Assembly: GCA_900696615.1 (NCBI GenBank)
Contig: CAADGS010000009.1
Location: forward strand, 1 to 43,376
Reading direction: 5' to 3'
Length of the DNA stretch: 43,376 nucleotides
Origin: an uncultured beta proteobacterium
GTDB taxonomy: Bacteria > Pseudomonadota > Gammaproteobacteria > Burkholderiales > Nitrosomonadaceae
Shown here piece after piece: positions 17,456 to 25,106 of this stretch. Under the pieces are notes generated by a model. That model did not search any database. It had not been told where the DNA came from and worked only from the letters and a program-made list of their open reading frames with translations. Numbering within the stretch: position 1 is the first letter of the stretch; each line of letters starts with the position of its first letter. Position numbers and translations under genes: made by a program.

Positions 17456-18061
17456 TTAGCTTGTTTCAGATACTGCTTTCCTAATTAGCGCCGTCAGTGA
17501 GGGAGGTAATGAGATGTTACCGAATGCGTATTGGCGGGCTCGAACTGACAGCTTCTGCCACATCCTGCGAATGATATCGAACCATTTCTCTTCATTGTAT
17601 TCAGGGTGTTTATCAACGAAATCGAGAAAGTAATATTGAAGGAAGACCAATCCGGCAATATCTTCAAGTAACTGGCTATCCGAATTGGTTTTTAGCGATT
17701 TTTTTGCTACCGCTTGGGTCGTGCGCGTAATGAATTCATCGTCATAGCCAGCTTTGTTCAGTAAACCTGCAAGCGTATCGGCATGGAACTGGCATAGTGC
17801 GGCACGCCATTGGTAATAACCTTTGCGATTCATAGGATAATCGCTGCGTGGTGATTTCCAGCGCTGGATGTGCTGCGCACTCACTGCCAACTTCATCGCG
17901 TCATCGGCTTTGGGCGCAAAGCGTTCCAACATTTCTGACATGCGCTTTGAGTAAAGCAACTCTTTAGGCCAGTCTCTACCATCACATGTTACACGATTTG
18001 GATCTTCACTATTCGCCGCATCGATTAGCGCTTTTGCTTTGCCGAAATATTGATTGGTCAT
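17456..18061 (-). CDS. DUF4202 domain protein
   Basis: 201 residues, all of it matching the DUF4202 outline: an N-terminal DPN element with ELLYSKRMSEMLERFAPKADDAMKLAV, then AQHIQRWKSPRSDYPMNRKGYYQWRAALCQFHADTLAGLL, and LEDIAGLVFLQYYFLDFV near the middle. Paired His and Asp residues (H63, H93) suggest an HD-like metal site, which is inference. The biochemical function of the family is unknown. It is soluble, with no signal peptide. The gene is divergent from msrB with a 187-bp gap. It is not linked functionally to the secretion operon that ends ~100 bp downstream on the other strand. Confidence 0.85.
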   Translation of the reverse strand: MTNQYFGKAKALIDAANSEDPNRVTCDGRDWPKELLYSKRMSEMLERFAPKADDAMKLAVSAQHIQRWKSPRSDYPMNRKGYYQWRAALCQFHADTLAGLLNKAGYDDEFITRTTQAVAKKSLKTNSDSQLLEDIAGLVFLQYYFLDFVDKHPEYNEEKWFDIIRRMWQKLSVRARQYAFGNISLPPSLTALIRKAVSETS

Positions 18062-18248
18062 ATTGGGAATGGATTGGTTTAGCTATTGGCGATAAAGCCA
18101 TTGGAAGAAATTATAATCGAAACAATCGCTTCCATATCCCACTTTTGAGAGCGTATTTGTCAGTTACTATTACACGTTATTCAGTCATGTCAAATAAACT
18201 GAGGGCAATCATGCCTGCATGACTTAACGATAATCGGGAGAAAATTTT

Positions 18249-18767
18249 ATGAAACGACGCACCTTGTTACAAACACTCGCGATAGCCAGCGTGTTGCCGC
18301 TACTCTCCGCTTGCTGGCGCACTCCTGCAGTTGGTGAACCTGCCAGTCCTATTAGTCCGCTCAAAAAATCCAATAAAGAATGGCGCGAACTGCTATCGCC
18401 CAAGGCTTACCAAATACTATTTGAAGAGGCGACCGAACGTCCGGAATCCAGTAACCTGGTTTACGAGGATCGTGAAGGCACTTTTATATGCGCCGCTTGC
18501 TATTTGCCGCTGTTTGATAGCGCGCATAAATATGAAAGCTGGACCGGCTGGCCAAGTTTTACCCAGCCGATTGCCGGGCATGTAGGCACTAAAATCGATT
18601 TCAAGATGATCAAGCCGCGTACGGAATATCACTGCGTGCGCTGTGGCGGCCATCAAGGCCATGTATTCAACGATGGCCCGCCGCCACGAGGAGAACGCTG
18701 GTGCAATAATGGCATTGCGCTAAAATTTGTGCCAAAAAGCGAACCGCTGCCGGCGCTTAGAAGCTAA
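18249..18767 (+). CDS. msrB: Exported lipoprotein methionine-(R)-sulfoxide reductase MsrB
   Basis: 172 residues. It has a lipoprotein signal (MKRRTLLQTLAIASVLPLLSAC) with lipidation Cys 22 and a twin-arginine at 3-4. The MsrB domain (~43-165) has zinc pairs C81-x2-C84 and C129-x2-C132, the signature GWPSF (100-104), GGHQGHVF and catalytic Cys152 in RWCNNGIAL. It reduces methionine-R-sulfoxide in proteins, here probably in the periplasm or on the inner side of the outer membrane. No resolving Cys pattern is obvious beyond the listed ones, so the electron donor is unknown. A GGGAG SD precedes the ATG. It is likely monocistronic, and an oxidative-stress link is inference. Confidence 0.93.
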   Translation: MKRRTLLQTLAIASVLPLLSACWRTPAVGEPASPISPLKKSNKEWRELLSPKAYQILFEEATERPESSNLVYEDREGTFICAACYLPLFDSAHKYESWTGWPSFTQPIAGHVGTKIDFKMIKPRTEYHCVRCGGHQGHVFNDGPPPRGERWCNNGIALKFVPKSEPLPALRS

Positions 18768-18815
18768 AAATCCCAAGTAATCCTCGACTGTCATCCCGGA
18801 TGTGTCAAGGTAGCA

Positions 18816-18847
18816 CAATGGCAATTGATTTCATGGACACGCCATTG
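18816..18847. repeat. 7-bp inverted repeat after msrB
   Basis: CAATGGC (18816-18822) and GCCATTG (18841-18847) flank an 18-nt spacer in the 252-bp gap between msrB and the next lipoprotein gene. It could be a weak transcription-end or operator structure. No T-run. Confidence 0.35.
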
Positions 18848-19019
18848 CAGCCAAGTCTATAGTTTGCCTGCTTATTACCATTCAGCCGTTATTCAGCCTA
18901 AAGCTTGCATAGTAAATGACATAGACCTGACAAGAATTGAAACTTGCATCAGGCATAAGGTGAAAGCCGCAAGAAATCACTTTATTAACCCAGTTAATCA
19001 TTGATGCAGGAGAATGATC

Positions 19020-19316
19020 ATGAATGCAAAAAATTTTTTTATTCTTGTTGGTATCCTGGCAAGCTTATTACTTGGTGGATGCGTTGCCACGCCTTATTAT
19101 GGCAATGCCGGATATTACCGGAGCGGTATTTACGGGTATGGGTATCAGCCTTACTACCGCAGCCAAAGTTATATTGGCACTTATACTAGACAACCTTTCA
19201 TCGGTGGATATATTCGTTTCAATGGGGGGCACAGGCACTTTCTCGGCGGGCATCGGCACGGGCATAATCATGGTCACTTCGGTTGGCGAGGCGGCCACAG
19301 AGGGCATCGGTGGTAA
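19020..19316 (+). CDS. Gly/Tyr/His-rich small lipoprotein
   Basis: 98 residues from ATG 19020. The in-frame ATG at 19014 is too close to the SD AGGAG (19008-19012), which is 7 nt from 19020. A lipoprotein signal ends LLLGGC. The mature part is Gly/Tyr-rich (PYYGNAGYYRSGIYGYGYQPYYRS), then has a histidine-glycine tail (GGHRHFLGGHRHGHNHGHFGWRGGHRGHRW) with 10 His. Such tails can bind metal ions or make a protein sticky; this is inference. No known family is certain. Overlapping ORFs in other frames are shadows. It is between msrB and tpm with no obvious link. Confidence 0.7.
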   Translation: MNAKNFFILVGILASLLLGGCVATPYYGNAGYYRSGIYGYGYQPYYRSQSYIGTYTRQPFIGGYIRFNGGHRHFLGGHRHGHNHGHFGWRGGHRGHRW

Positions 19317-19376
19317 TCGGCATCGAATAAGCTATTGATGGGTAATCCGATAAGATAACATTTTCTTGATTCTGAT

Positions 19377-20030
19377 ATGAAAGATGACTACTGGATAAAT
19401 CGATGGGAGCAAGGTGAAATTGGTTTTCATCAGACCGACATCAATCCCTATTTGCGTCAATTCTGGCAAGAATTAAAGCTGGCGGCAGATGCTTCAGTAC
19501 TGGTGCCACTGTGCGGTAAAAGCAGCGATATGCTGTGGTTACGGGAACAAAGCCATCGTGTGCTGGGGGTGGAGCTCAGTGCTCTTGCAGTGCGGACGTT
19601 TTTTGTTGAACATATGCTTACTCCCGTTCATTCTCAGTATGAAAGGTTCCAGTGCTATAAGGTGGATGACCTTAGCATAATGCAAGGCAATTTATTTGAT
19701 TTGCGCAAAGAAGAACTTGCGAGCGTGAATGCCGTATACGATCGCGCTGCATTGGTAGCATTGCCACCGGAAATTCGCATACGCTATGTTTCGCACTTAT
19801 TGCGTATCCTGCCAGCCCAAACACAAATTTTACTGATTACGCTAGATTACCCCCACACTGAGATGGCGGGACCGCCGTTTTCTGTGTCTCCGGATGAAGT
19901 GGAAGCGCTGTATCGGGATTGCACTGAAATAAGAGTGCTGGTTCAAGTGGATGTCCTGGAAGAAAATCCCCGTTTTAAACAACGGGGATTAAGCCGATTG
20001 CGGGAAAATGTCTTTCTGATAACACTGTAA
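19377..20030 (+). CDS. tpm: Thiopurine S-methyltransferase
   Basis: 217 residues, the standard bacterial TPMT length. Signatures: DYWINRWEQGEIGFHQTDINPYL at the N-terminus, SAM-binding VLVPLCGKSSDMLWL (residues ~41-55), VLGVELSALAV, VYDRAALVALPPEIR, and the C-terminal pattern RGLSRLRENVFLITL. It is a soluble class I SAM methyltransferase; bacterial homologues methylate thiopurines and oxyanions such as selenite or tellurite. The SD is poor. It is convergent with the next minus-strand gene at a distance of 78 bp. Confidence 0.95.
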   Translation: MKDDYWINRWEQGEIGFHQTDINPYLRQFWQELKLAADASVLVPLCGKSSDMLWLREQSHRVLGVELSALAVRTFFVEHMLTPVHSQYERFQCYKVDDLSIMQGNLFDLRKEELASVNAVYDRAALVALPPEIRIRYVSHLLRILPAQTQILLITLDYPHTEMAGPPFSVSPDEVEALYRDCTEIRVLVQVDVLEENPRFKQRGLSRLRENVFLITL

Positions 20031-20108
20031 TCCGCACGTTAGAATATTGCACTGCTTGGAATATTGGACGTTATGCTTGTGATAAAAGTACAGCCGTTCA
20101 TTATGTTA

Positions 20109-21074
20109 TTAACCGCTCTTTTTTATACCGTAATATTCCGCAATCAGGGCAAGCAAATTGGCAACAGCATGAATATTCCGAGCACCTGTGAAGTATCGGC
20201 CATTCTCGATCATATCGCCCCACAGAAATGCGCCAAATCCGCCGATCTTGTCGGATAATTGCATCGCCCATGCGTAAAATTCCATTTGCTTCAAAACGGT
20301 ATCGACATCGTCAAAATGTCCGTCGGCAAGAAATGTTCCCGGCACTAAGAATAATTTACGATTGATGGCATGACGGGATTCCAATGCCTGCATGACATTC
20401 CATACCCAGGTTGCATATTCCGCTTGATGACGATAGCCATCGTCTTGCGATCCGCAGAATTCGATGTCGCCGTAACAATCAAAGCCCAGGTATTCGGTAT
20501 CGTCTAGCATGATCACGTTGTCATTCGGATGCATTCTCTTTTGGATGGCTAATTCAGCCCATGCTTCGATATGCATGACTCCCGACCCGGGAAATCGTTT
20601 GCGCAATTTTTGGCCTGCTTTACGCAATGTGTTTAGTGTCTGGATATATTGATTGGAAATGTCAGTGCAGGCGGCAAGTTTGTTTCTTTGTCGGCATTCT
20701 CCCCGTATCATCCATAAGGGCTCATCCATCAGAAATATAATTTCCTGATTATTCGCATTAGATTTCTCAATTGCGCGAATAATTCTTTTAACGCTATGAT
20801 GATATAGGCCCTTTTCCTTGTTAAGTAACAAGTGATTAATTCTGATAACCGGAAGCAGGCGATTTTTATTGGCATCAAGGTATTCCGTAATTTCCTCGGC
20901 GCTTTGCGGTGAAAATCCAAAGGCGTTGCTATGGGAATGGATTTCATCGATTTGTGTACTGTCAGTCAAATAAACCCCAAAAATTTTCTGACTTCTATTG
21001 GTATCAAAGTAATCAGCAACTGAAATTTCTGAAACTAACATGAGTATCAAACTCATGAAAACCCATTTGCCCAT
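20109..21074 (-). CDS. Exported TIM-barrel-like protein, possibly a glycosidase
   Basis: 321 residues. Of two adjacent start codons the second (21074) has AGGAG 5 nt upstream. A signal peptide of ~20 residues (ending ISVADY) leads to a soluble domain with features of a beta/alpha-barrel hydrolase: strand-end EIIFLMDEPLW (~110-121, acidic pair), VMHIEAWAEL (~164-173), VIMLDDTEYLGFDCYGDIEFCG (~188-209) and a closing GGFGAFLWGDMIEN (~282-295). The order resembles glycoside hydrolases in which an acid/base Glu sits in a strand-end motif. No family name can be fixed. Substrate unknown. No transport or sugar genes are nearby. Confidence 0.65.
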   Translation of the reverse strand: MGKWVFMSLILMLVSEISVADYFDTNRSQKIFGVYLTDSTQIDEIHSHSNAFGFSPQSAEEITEYLDANKNRLLPVIRINHLLLNKEKGLYHHSVKRIIRAIEKSNANNQEIIFLMDEPLWMIRGECRQRNKLAACTDISNQYIQTLNTLRKAGQKLRKRFPGSGVMHIEAWAELAIQKRMHPNDNVIMLDDTEYLGFDCYGDIEFCGSQDDGYRHQAEYATWVWNVMQALESRHAINRKLFLVPGTFLADGHFDDVDTVLKQMEFYAWAMQLSDKIGGFGAFLWGDMIENGRYFTGARNIHAVANLLALIAEYYGIKKSG

Positions 21075-21198
21075 CATAGCTCCTTCGTCGGTTAATAACT
21101 AAGTTCATGATGGAGCAAATGGTATTGCCCAAGCCAAAAACAGTCTGTGAGTTATCTCACAATAAAAGTTATTTAAAAATCACAGCTTAGGCAAATAT

Positions 21199-21231
21199 AA
21201 AAAATTGAAACAAACGCTTCCGAGAGCGTTT
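21199..21231 (-). terminator. Rho-independent terminator of the DUF4389 gene
   Basis: On the minus strand a 7-bp stem AAACGCT/AGCGTTT with a 6-nt loop is followed, after 7 nt, by a run of six T (A-run 21199-21204 on +). It is 50 bp beyond the stop of the DUF4389 gene at 21281. Confidence 0.6.
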
Positions 21232-21280
21232 ATCGATGATTAATTAACCGTACCTGAAGCTATTTCAGGGAAAGCTAGAG

Positions 21281-21583
21281 TTATTTTATGAGTATGTTTT
21301 GATCAGGCGCGCCATCTGGCCATGCGCTAAAAGGAAATGGTCGCTGCTCGCTGTTATACGTGAGGAATAACGTAATTTGATAAAGATACGTACTGAGATT
21401 CTGCCCGAATTTCAGTATCTGTTCGTTGACATTGCCTGTCAAGATAATAGTCAGGAATTGAAATAGCATGACGCCTATGACTAGAAATTTTGAAACACCA
21501 TAGATGAAAATGAAAAATAACATATACAGCCCGCGCTGCCACGTTTCATTCATTTGCAACCGTTGTTTGATTTCCTCTTTCAT
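21281..21583 (-). CDS. DUF4389 small membrane protein
   Basis: 100 residues. A helical N-terminus (EIKQRLQMNETWQRGLYMLFF) leads into two membrane helices (~20-30 to 45). The family ending is TGNVNEQILKFGQNLSTYLYQITLFLTYNSEQRPFPFSAWP, a well-conserved segment of DUF4389 proteins in beta- and gammaproteobacteria. GGAGG lies 4 nt before the ATG. Function is unknown. It is isolated: a terminator on one side and a gene-poor region upstream. Confidence 0.88.
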   Translation of the reverse strand: MKEEIKQRLQMNETWQRGLYMLFFIFIYGVSKFLVIGVMLFQFLTIILTGNVNEQILKFGQNLSTYLYQITLFLTYNSEQRPFPFSAWPDGAPDQNILIK

Positions 21584-22306
21584 ATTTCCTCCGATTATTG
21601 GTGGCTTATTTATATTTTACAACGCCAATTCCTGTTCCTATTAATTTTCTGTTGTGGCGCTTGACTAATGCAATGCGAATTTCAGCGAGGATAGTGTAAT
21701 ACGACGATCGCCCGATCAATTGGATGCTGCGGGAAGTCCCAAGTTCATTTCATAGGAATTAGTGTCGTTGTAGGTGAAATATTTTAACAAGAGAACACTC
21801 TCTGACGAAGCGAGAACAGCATATTAAACTGCAAAATCAAAAAGATGGCGTACTCTGTAAAAAGGCCAAAAACTTCCTGATATTTCAGCAAATCGAAGGT
21901 CTGCTGAAAAGGATTCCGGGAAATTCAACAATGAATGGTTATGCCCAAGAATGAGTGTTTTACCAGGAACGGCGAATCTACGGAATGCGGAGAGATATGA
22001 TAGGGCAACTCATCTTGAAGCATATTGGCGAAATATTATCCGAAGCGATGGAGAACTGCAGAGGCTGCACGATTTGTTAGAGCCATATTTATTTTGCTTA
22101 TTTAAAAATTACCGGTGATGCCTCGTTTGCTTAATGCCAAATTCAAGGATTTGAAACTTGAAGTCGAGATACTGCATCAAGTTAAGCATATGCTTGCCGG
22201 TTATATTGCTCAGATGAATTTGGCCAGCAACTCGAGCTACTGTGGCTTCAGTAAAGCCTGTCGATATAGTTAGCTTATGTCATTTCACTGCAGATTGGAT
22301 GTTTTG
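21584..22306. other. Gene-poor or decayed region with three short coupled frames
   Basis: 723 bp without an intact recognisable gene. On + I see an open stretch without a start codon ending at 21954 (residues like LTKREQHIKLQNQKD). It overlaps an ATG at 21951 that opens a 55-residue frame to 22118 (contains ERYDRATHLEAYWRN). That frame's TGA overlaps an ATG at 22118 opening a 51-residue frame to 22273 (MPRLLNAKFKDLKLEVEIL). These could be pieces of a frameshifted gene or chance. None matches a family I know. No repeat ends or tRNA scar are apparent. Confidence 0.4.
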
Positions 22307-23180
22307 ATGATGGAGAAAGTAGTGGTTAGAAAAAAAATGGCATTGCTGAAGCTTTATTCAAAATAACTGCAACATTACCTTGGTGGATGGGGGTCGCTCT
22401 TGCGATCATGGCTTACATTCTTTTACAACCTTATGCTGTCCTTGAGATGTCAATTCAAGCGACTCCTGGACAGGTCGGTCACGCGGTTGTCGAGCAAATC
22501 GGTAGGATGTTTGTTTATTACGGGCAATTTATTTTGCCGCTGCTATTTTTATCCGGTGCATTGGCATCTTTTTTCAAACAAGCTAAACGTAAGAATCTTG
22601 TTCGGCTTGCTGATAGCGGAGAAACGGATGACTCGTTGCGCGGCATCGGTTGGAAAAATTTTGAGATGCTTATAGGTGAAGTTTTTCGGATGCGAGGCTT
22701 TACGGTCATGGAGAATGATCGTGGCGGAGCGGATAACGGAATTGATCTGATGTTGAAAAAGAATGATGAAGTTTTCCTCGTTCAGTGCAAGCAGTGGCGC
22801 GCGTATCGTGTGTCGGTCAATGTCGTGCGTGAATTGCTTGGTGTGATACAAAAGGAGCATCGGGCGGGTTTGTTGTCACTTCAGGCACTTTTACCTCGGC
22901 TGCATGGTCTTTTTCCAAAGGGCAGAATATTGAACTGATCGATGGTTCTATACTTAAGGCAATGATTAAGGAAGCAAATAAAATTACTATAAAGCAAATT
23001 AACATCGAGAAGACGGCTGTTCAGAAATCTATGTCTTCTCAATTCGTGGTAGAACCAAATTGTCTGAGGTGCGGTAATGCAATGAGCAGGCGCGTGGCGA
23101 CTAAGGGAGCAAATTCTGGGAAAATGTTTTGGGGTTGTGTTGAATTTCCAAGATGCCGCGGTATAAAGATCAGTGATTGA
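22307..23180 (+). pseudogene. Mrr-like restriction endonuclease gene, interrupted by two frame breaks
   Basis: An intact member would start at ATG 22307/22310 (GGAT at 22297-22300 as SD; MEKVVVRKK), cross A8 at 22330-22337 into KNGIAEALFKITATLPWW, and run through 22938. Residues after LPWW are in one frame from 22381: two membrane helices, then the Mrr-cat region WKNFEMLIGEVFRMRGFTV, GGADNGIDLMLKK and FLVQCKQWR with D, Q-x-K catalytic residues. At the A4 run 22850-22853 the frame is lost. One inserted A restores GASGGFVVTSGTFTSAAWSF..NIELIDG and the zinc ribbon CLRCG...FWGCVEFPRCRG up to 23180. So it is one gene with two single-base deletions in A-runs: either decay or assembly error. The open pieces 22387-22938 and 22962-23180 should not be read as two genes. 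Confidence 0.8.
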
Positions 23181-23367
23181 AATCGTTGTAAGTTGAGGAT
23201 GAAACATACTTACATCGATGCGAAACATGCTTTTTCAATGATGAACTGATTGTCGATTGCAGCATATAGTTGGATCTTTCAGGAACGGCTGCATTTCATA
23301 AAATGATTGCGCCATAACGATATCTATCGGAAAATCCTTTTTTGATCCTACTCTCCAGGGCATGTAT

Positions 23368-24303
23368 ATGTATCAAAATCCTGTATGCAAGATCTTGCTT
23401 TTTTGTGGCTTATTGTTTTGGACAATTGGTGCGAAGGCCAATCCGGTCGCGTGTTTTAACACCAATCTGGGACAATTTTGTATCGAACTGTTTGAAACGC
23501 GAACACCTATTACAGCAACTAATTTTATCGATTACATTTCTACCGATGCTTACACCAATGGAATTATTCACCGCAGTGTTCCCGGTTTTGTAATCCAAGG
23601 CGGGGGCTTCAAAATCGTTGATTCCGGCAATGGTAAAACCGTTGCGCCCGTCAGTACGTTTGCGCCAATCGTCAACGAATATAAAGTTTCGAATACGCGT
23701 GGAACAGTTGCAATGGCAAAGCTTCCCGGGGATCCGGATAGTGCAACCAGTCAATGGTTTGTAAACCTTGCGGATAATAATCAGGGACAACAAAACCTGG
23801 ATATTCAAAATGGCGGTTTTACCGTTTTCGGACGTATTCTGTTCGATGGAATGGGCGTCATTGACGCTATTGCAAAACTGCCGGTTACCAACCTGAACCT
23901 GGGATTCGGTTTTCCTGAAATTCCGACAATAAATTTCGATGGTTCAACTGTACTAGTCAGCAATCTAGTCCAGATTAGTCATGTCGAACTCATCAATGCT
24001 ACGGGAGTATTCAGTAATGGGGTAGTCAGTTTTGCTGTTGATATTGGAACCAGCGAAGCGCTGGAAGTAGGATTGCGGCTTATTCAAGATAATCCGAATT
24101 TAGTATTTGAACTTGATCCAGCTAGTGTCGCAGTATTGCAAACAAAACCGGAGGACATTGCGGCTTTTTCAAGTACAAGCGGGATATTACATATCCCATC
24201 GGTCATTATTAACTCAACTAGCGTCGTCAATAATGTTCAAATGCAGTTGACGAATGCGGAATCGTATCAGTTCACGTTGTTAAGTTTTGATCCACCAAAT
24301 TAA
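23368..24303 (+). CDS. Exported cyclophilin-type peptidyl-prolyl isomerase with C-terminal extension
   Basis: 311 residues from ATG 23368 (AGGG 7 nt upstream; the ATG at 23362 is too close). A signal peptide (FCGLLFWTIGAKA) precedes a PPIase domain, residues ~26-190. Catalytic motifs are HRSVPGFVIQGGGF (Arg, Phe, Gln), ATSQWFVNLADN and GGFTVFGRILFDGMGVIDAI. The active-site Trp of eukaryotic cyclophilins is absent, as is usual for bacterial PpiA. After it, ~115 extra residues (VSFAVDIGTSEALEVGLRLI..., SVIINSTSVVNNVQMQL) form a strand-rich domain I cannot place. It would assist folding of exported proteins in the periplasm. Terminated by a strong hairpin downstream. Confidence 0.88.
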   Translation: MYQNPVCKILLFCGLLFWTIGAKANPVACFNTNLGQFCIELFETRTPITATNFIDYISTDAYTNGIIHRSVPGFVIQGGGFKIVDSGNGKTVAPVSTFAPIVNEYKVSNTRGTVAMAKLPGDPDSATSQWFVNLADNNQGQQNLDIQNGGFTVFGRILFDGMGVIDAIAKLPVTNLNLGFGFPEIPTINFDGSTVLVSNLVQISHVELINATGVFSNGVVSFAVDIGTSEALEVGLRLIQDNPNLVFELDPASVAVLQTKPEDIAAFSSTSGILHIPSVIINSTSVVNNVQMQLTNAESYQFTLLSFDPPN

Positions 24304-24336
24304 CGTATTAACAACTTATTAATCGCATCGTTATTG

Positions 24337-24378
24337 GGCCGCCGCAGCATGGTCTGATTGCAGCGGCCAGGGTTTTTT
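24337..24378 (+). terminator. Rho-independent terminator after the cyclophilin gene
   Basis: A 10-bp stem (24337-24346 with 24359-24368, one mismatch) of GGCCGC/GCGGCC type is followed by AGGG and T6 (24373-24378). It is 33 bp beyond the stop codon. Confidence 0.85.
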
Positions 24379-24431
24379 AGGTTAAATGATTATCAGCAAA
24401 TCGATGTTTAGCCGATTTCTGGATCATAGGT

Positions 24432-24965
24432 TCAACAGCTTTTGCATAAACCCAATTGGTTCATCGTAATTCTGACTTTTTCTTCCATTGGCGGGCGCAT
24501 TCCTGCTTTGCGACCTGCTTCGAGCGCTACTTCCGGGTCAATGCCTTTCTTGATTTGATAACTAGCCCACATTGCACCAGCCCGATTACCTGAGCCGCAA
24601 TGGATGAGCACCGGTTTCTGCGCCGTTTCGATGGCTTTAGTAAATGCGGCCAATTGCTCTTCGCTGATACCGGCAACTGTCATCGGTATATTGATATAAT
24701 TCATACCATTGCGATCAACGAGCGCTTTTTCGTCAGCAGTTCCTTCATTTGCGGTACGCATGTCTATGATGGTTTTGAAGCCGTGTGAGGCCAATGCTTC
24801 CACACCGCCACTGCCAATCAAACCGGAAATTGCAATGTGTTCCGTAGCGCGGCTATAGTTTTGCACGGGAACAATTTGATGTCCGAACGGCACGCGTCCC
24901 GAAGCGTGGGCTATAGCAGTGAACAAAAGCGCTGCTAGTAATATCAGATTAAAAGAGTATTTCAT
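24432..24965 (-). CDS. Exported DUF442/dual-specificity-phosphatase-like protein
   Basis: 177 residues. A signal peptide (NLILLAALLFTAIAHASG) precedes a phosphatase-like domain: IAISGLIGSGGVEALASHGFKTIIDMRT (general-acid region with Asp), a hinge GMNYINIPMTVAGISEEQLAAF, and the P-loop VLIHCGSGNRAGAMWASY (C-G-S-G-N-R, a C-x4-R spacing as in DUF442/BLH-type rhodanese-phosphatases, and not C-x5-R). The C-terminus has a terminal CKSC pair. An SD GGAG precedes the ATG. It may act on phosphorylated or sulfur substrates in the periplasm. Divergent from the P-type ATPase gene with a 141-bp gap. Confidence 0.82.
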   Translation of the reverse strand: MKYSFNLILLAALLFTAIAHASGRVPFGHQIVPVQNYSRATEHIAISGLIGSGGVEALASHGFKTIIDMRTANEGTADEKALVDRNGMNYINIPMTVAGISEEQLAAFTKAIETAQKPVLIHCGSGNRAGAMWASYQIKKGIDPEVALEAGRKAGMRPPMEEKVRITMNQLGLCKSC

Positions 24966-25023
24966 ATAAACTCCATTTGCTATATTAAGTGAAAAAAGTT
25001 GTGGTCACATTGTAGCTGTCCTA

Positions 25024-25044
25024 AATGATTAAATATAGATCATT
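25024..25044. promoter_or_regulatory. Inverted repeat in the divergent promoter gap
   Basis: AATGAT (25024-25029) and ATCATT (25039-25044) separated by 9 bp, in the 141-bp gap between the phosphatase and the ATPase gene. It is a possible operator, by symmetry and place only. Confidence 0.25.
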
Positions 25045-25106
25045 CAAATCGATAGCGGCTACTAACACAGCACAATCCCAACGATAGTTTCAGTCAAGGA
25101 AATGGT

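Noticed and set aside
22962-23180. Separate small zinc-ribbon gene
   Set aside because: It is the C-terminal end of the frameshifted Mrr-like gene; a one-base shift at 22850-22853 joins it to the catalytic part.
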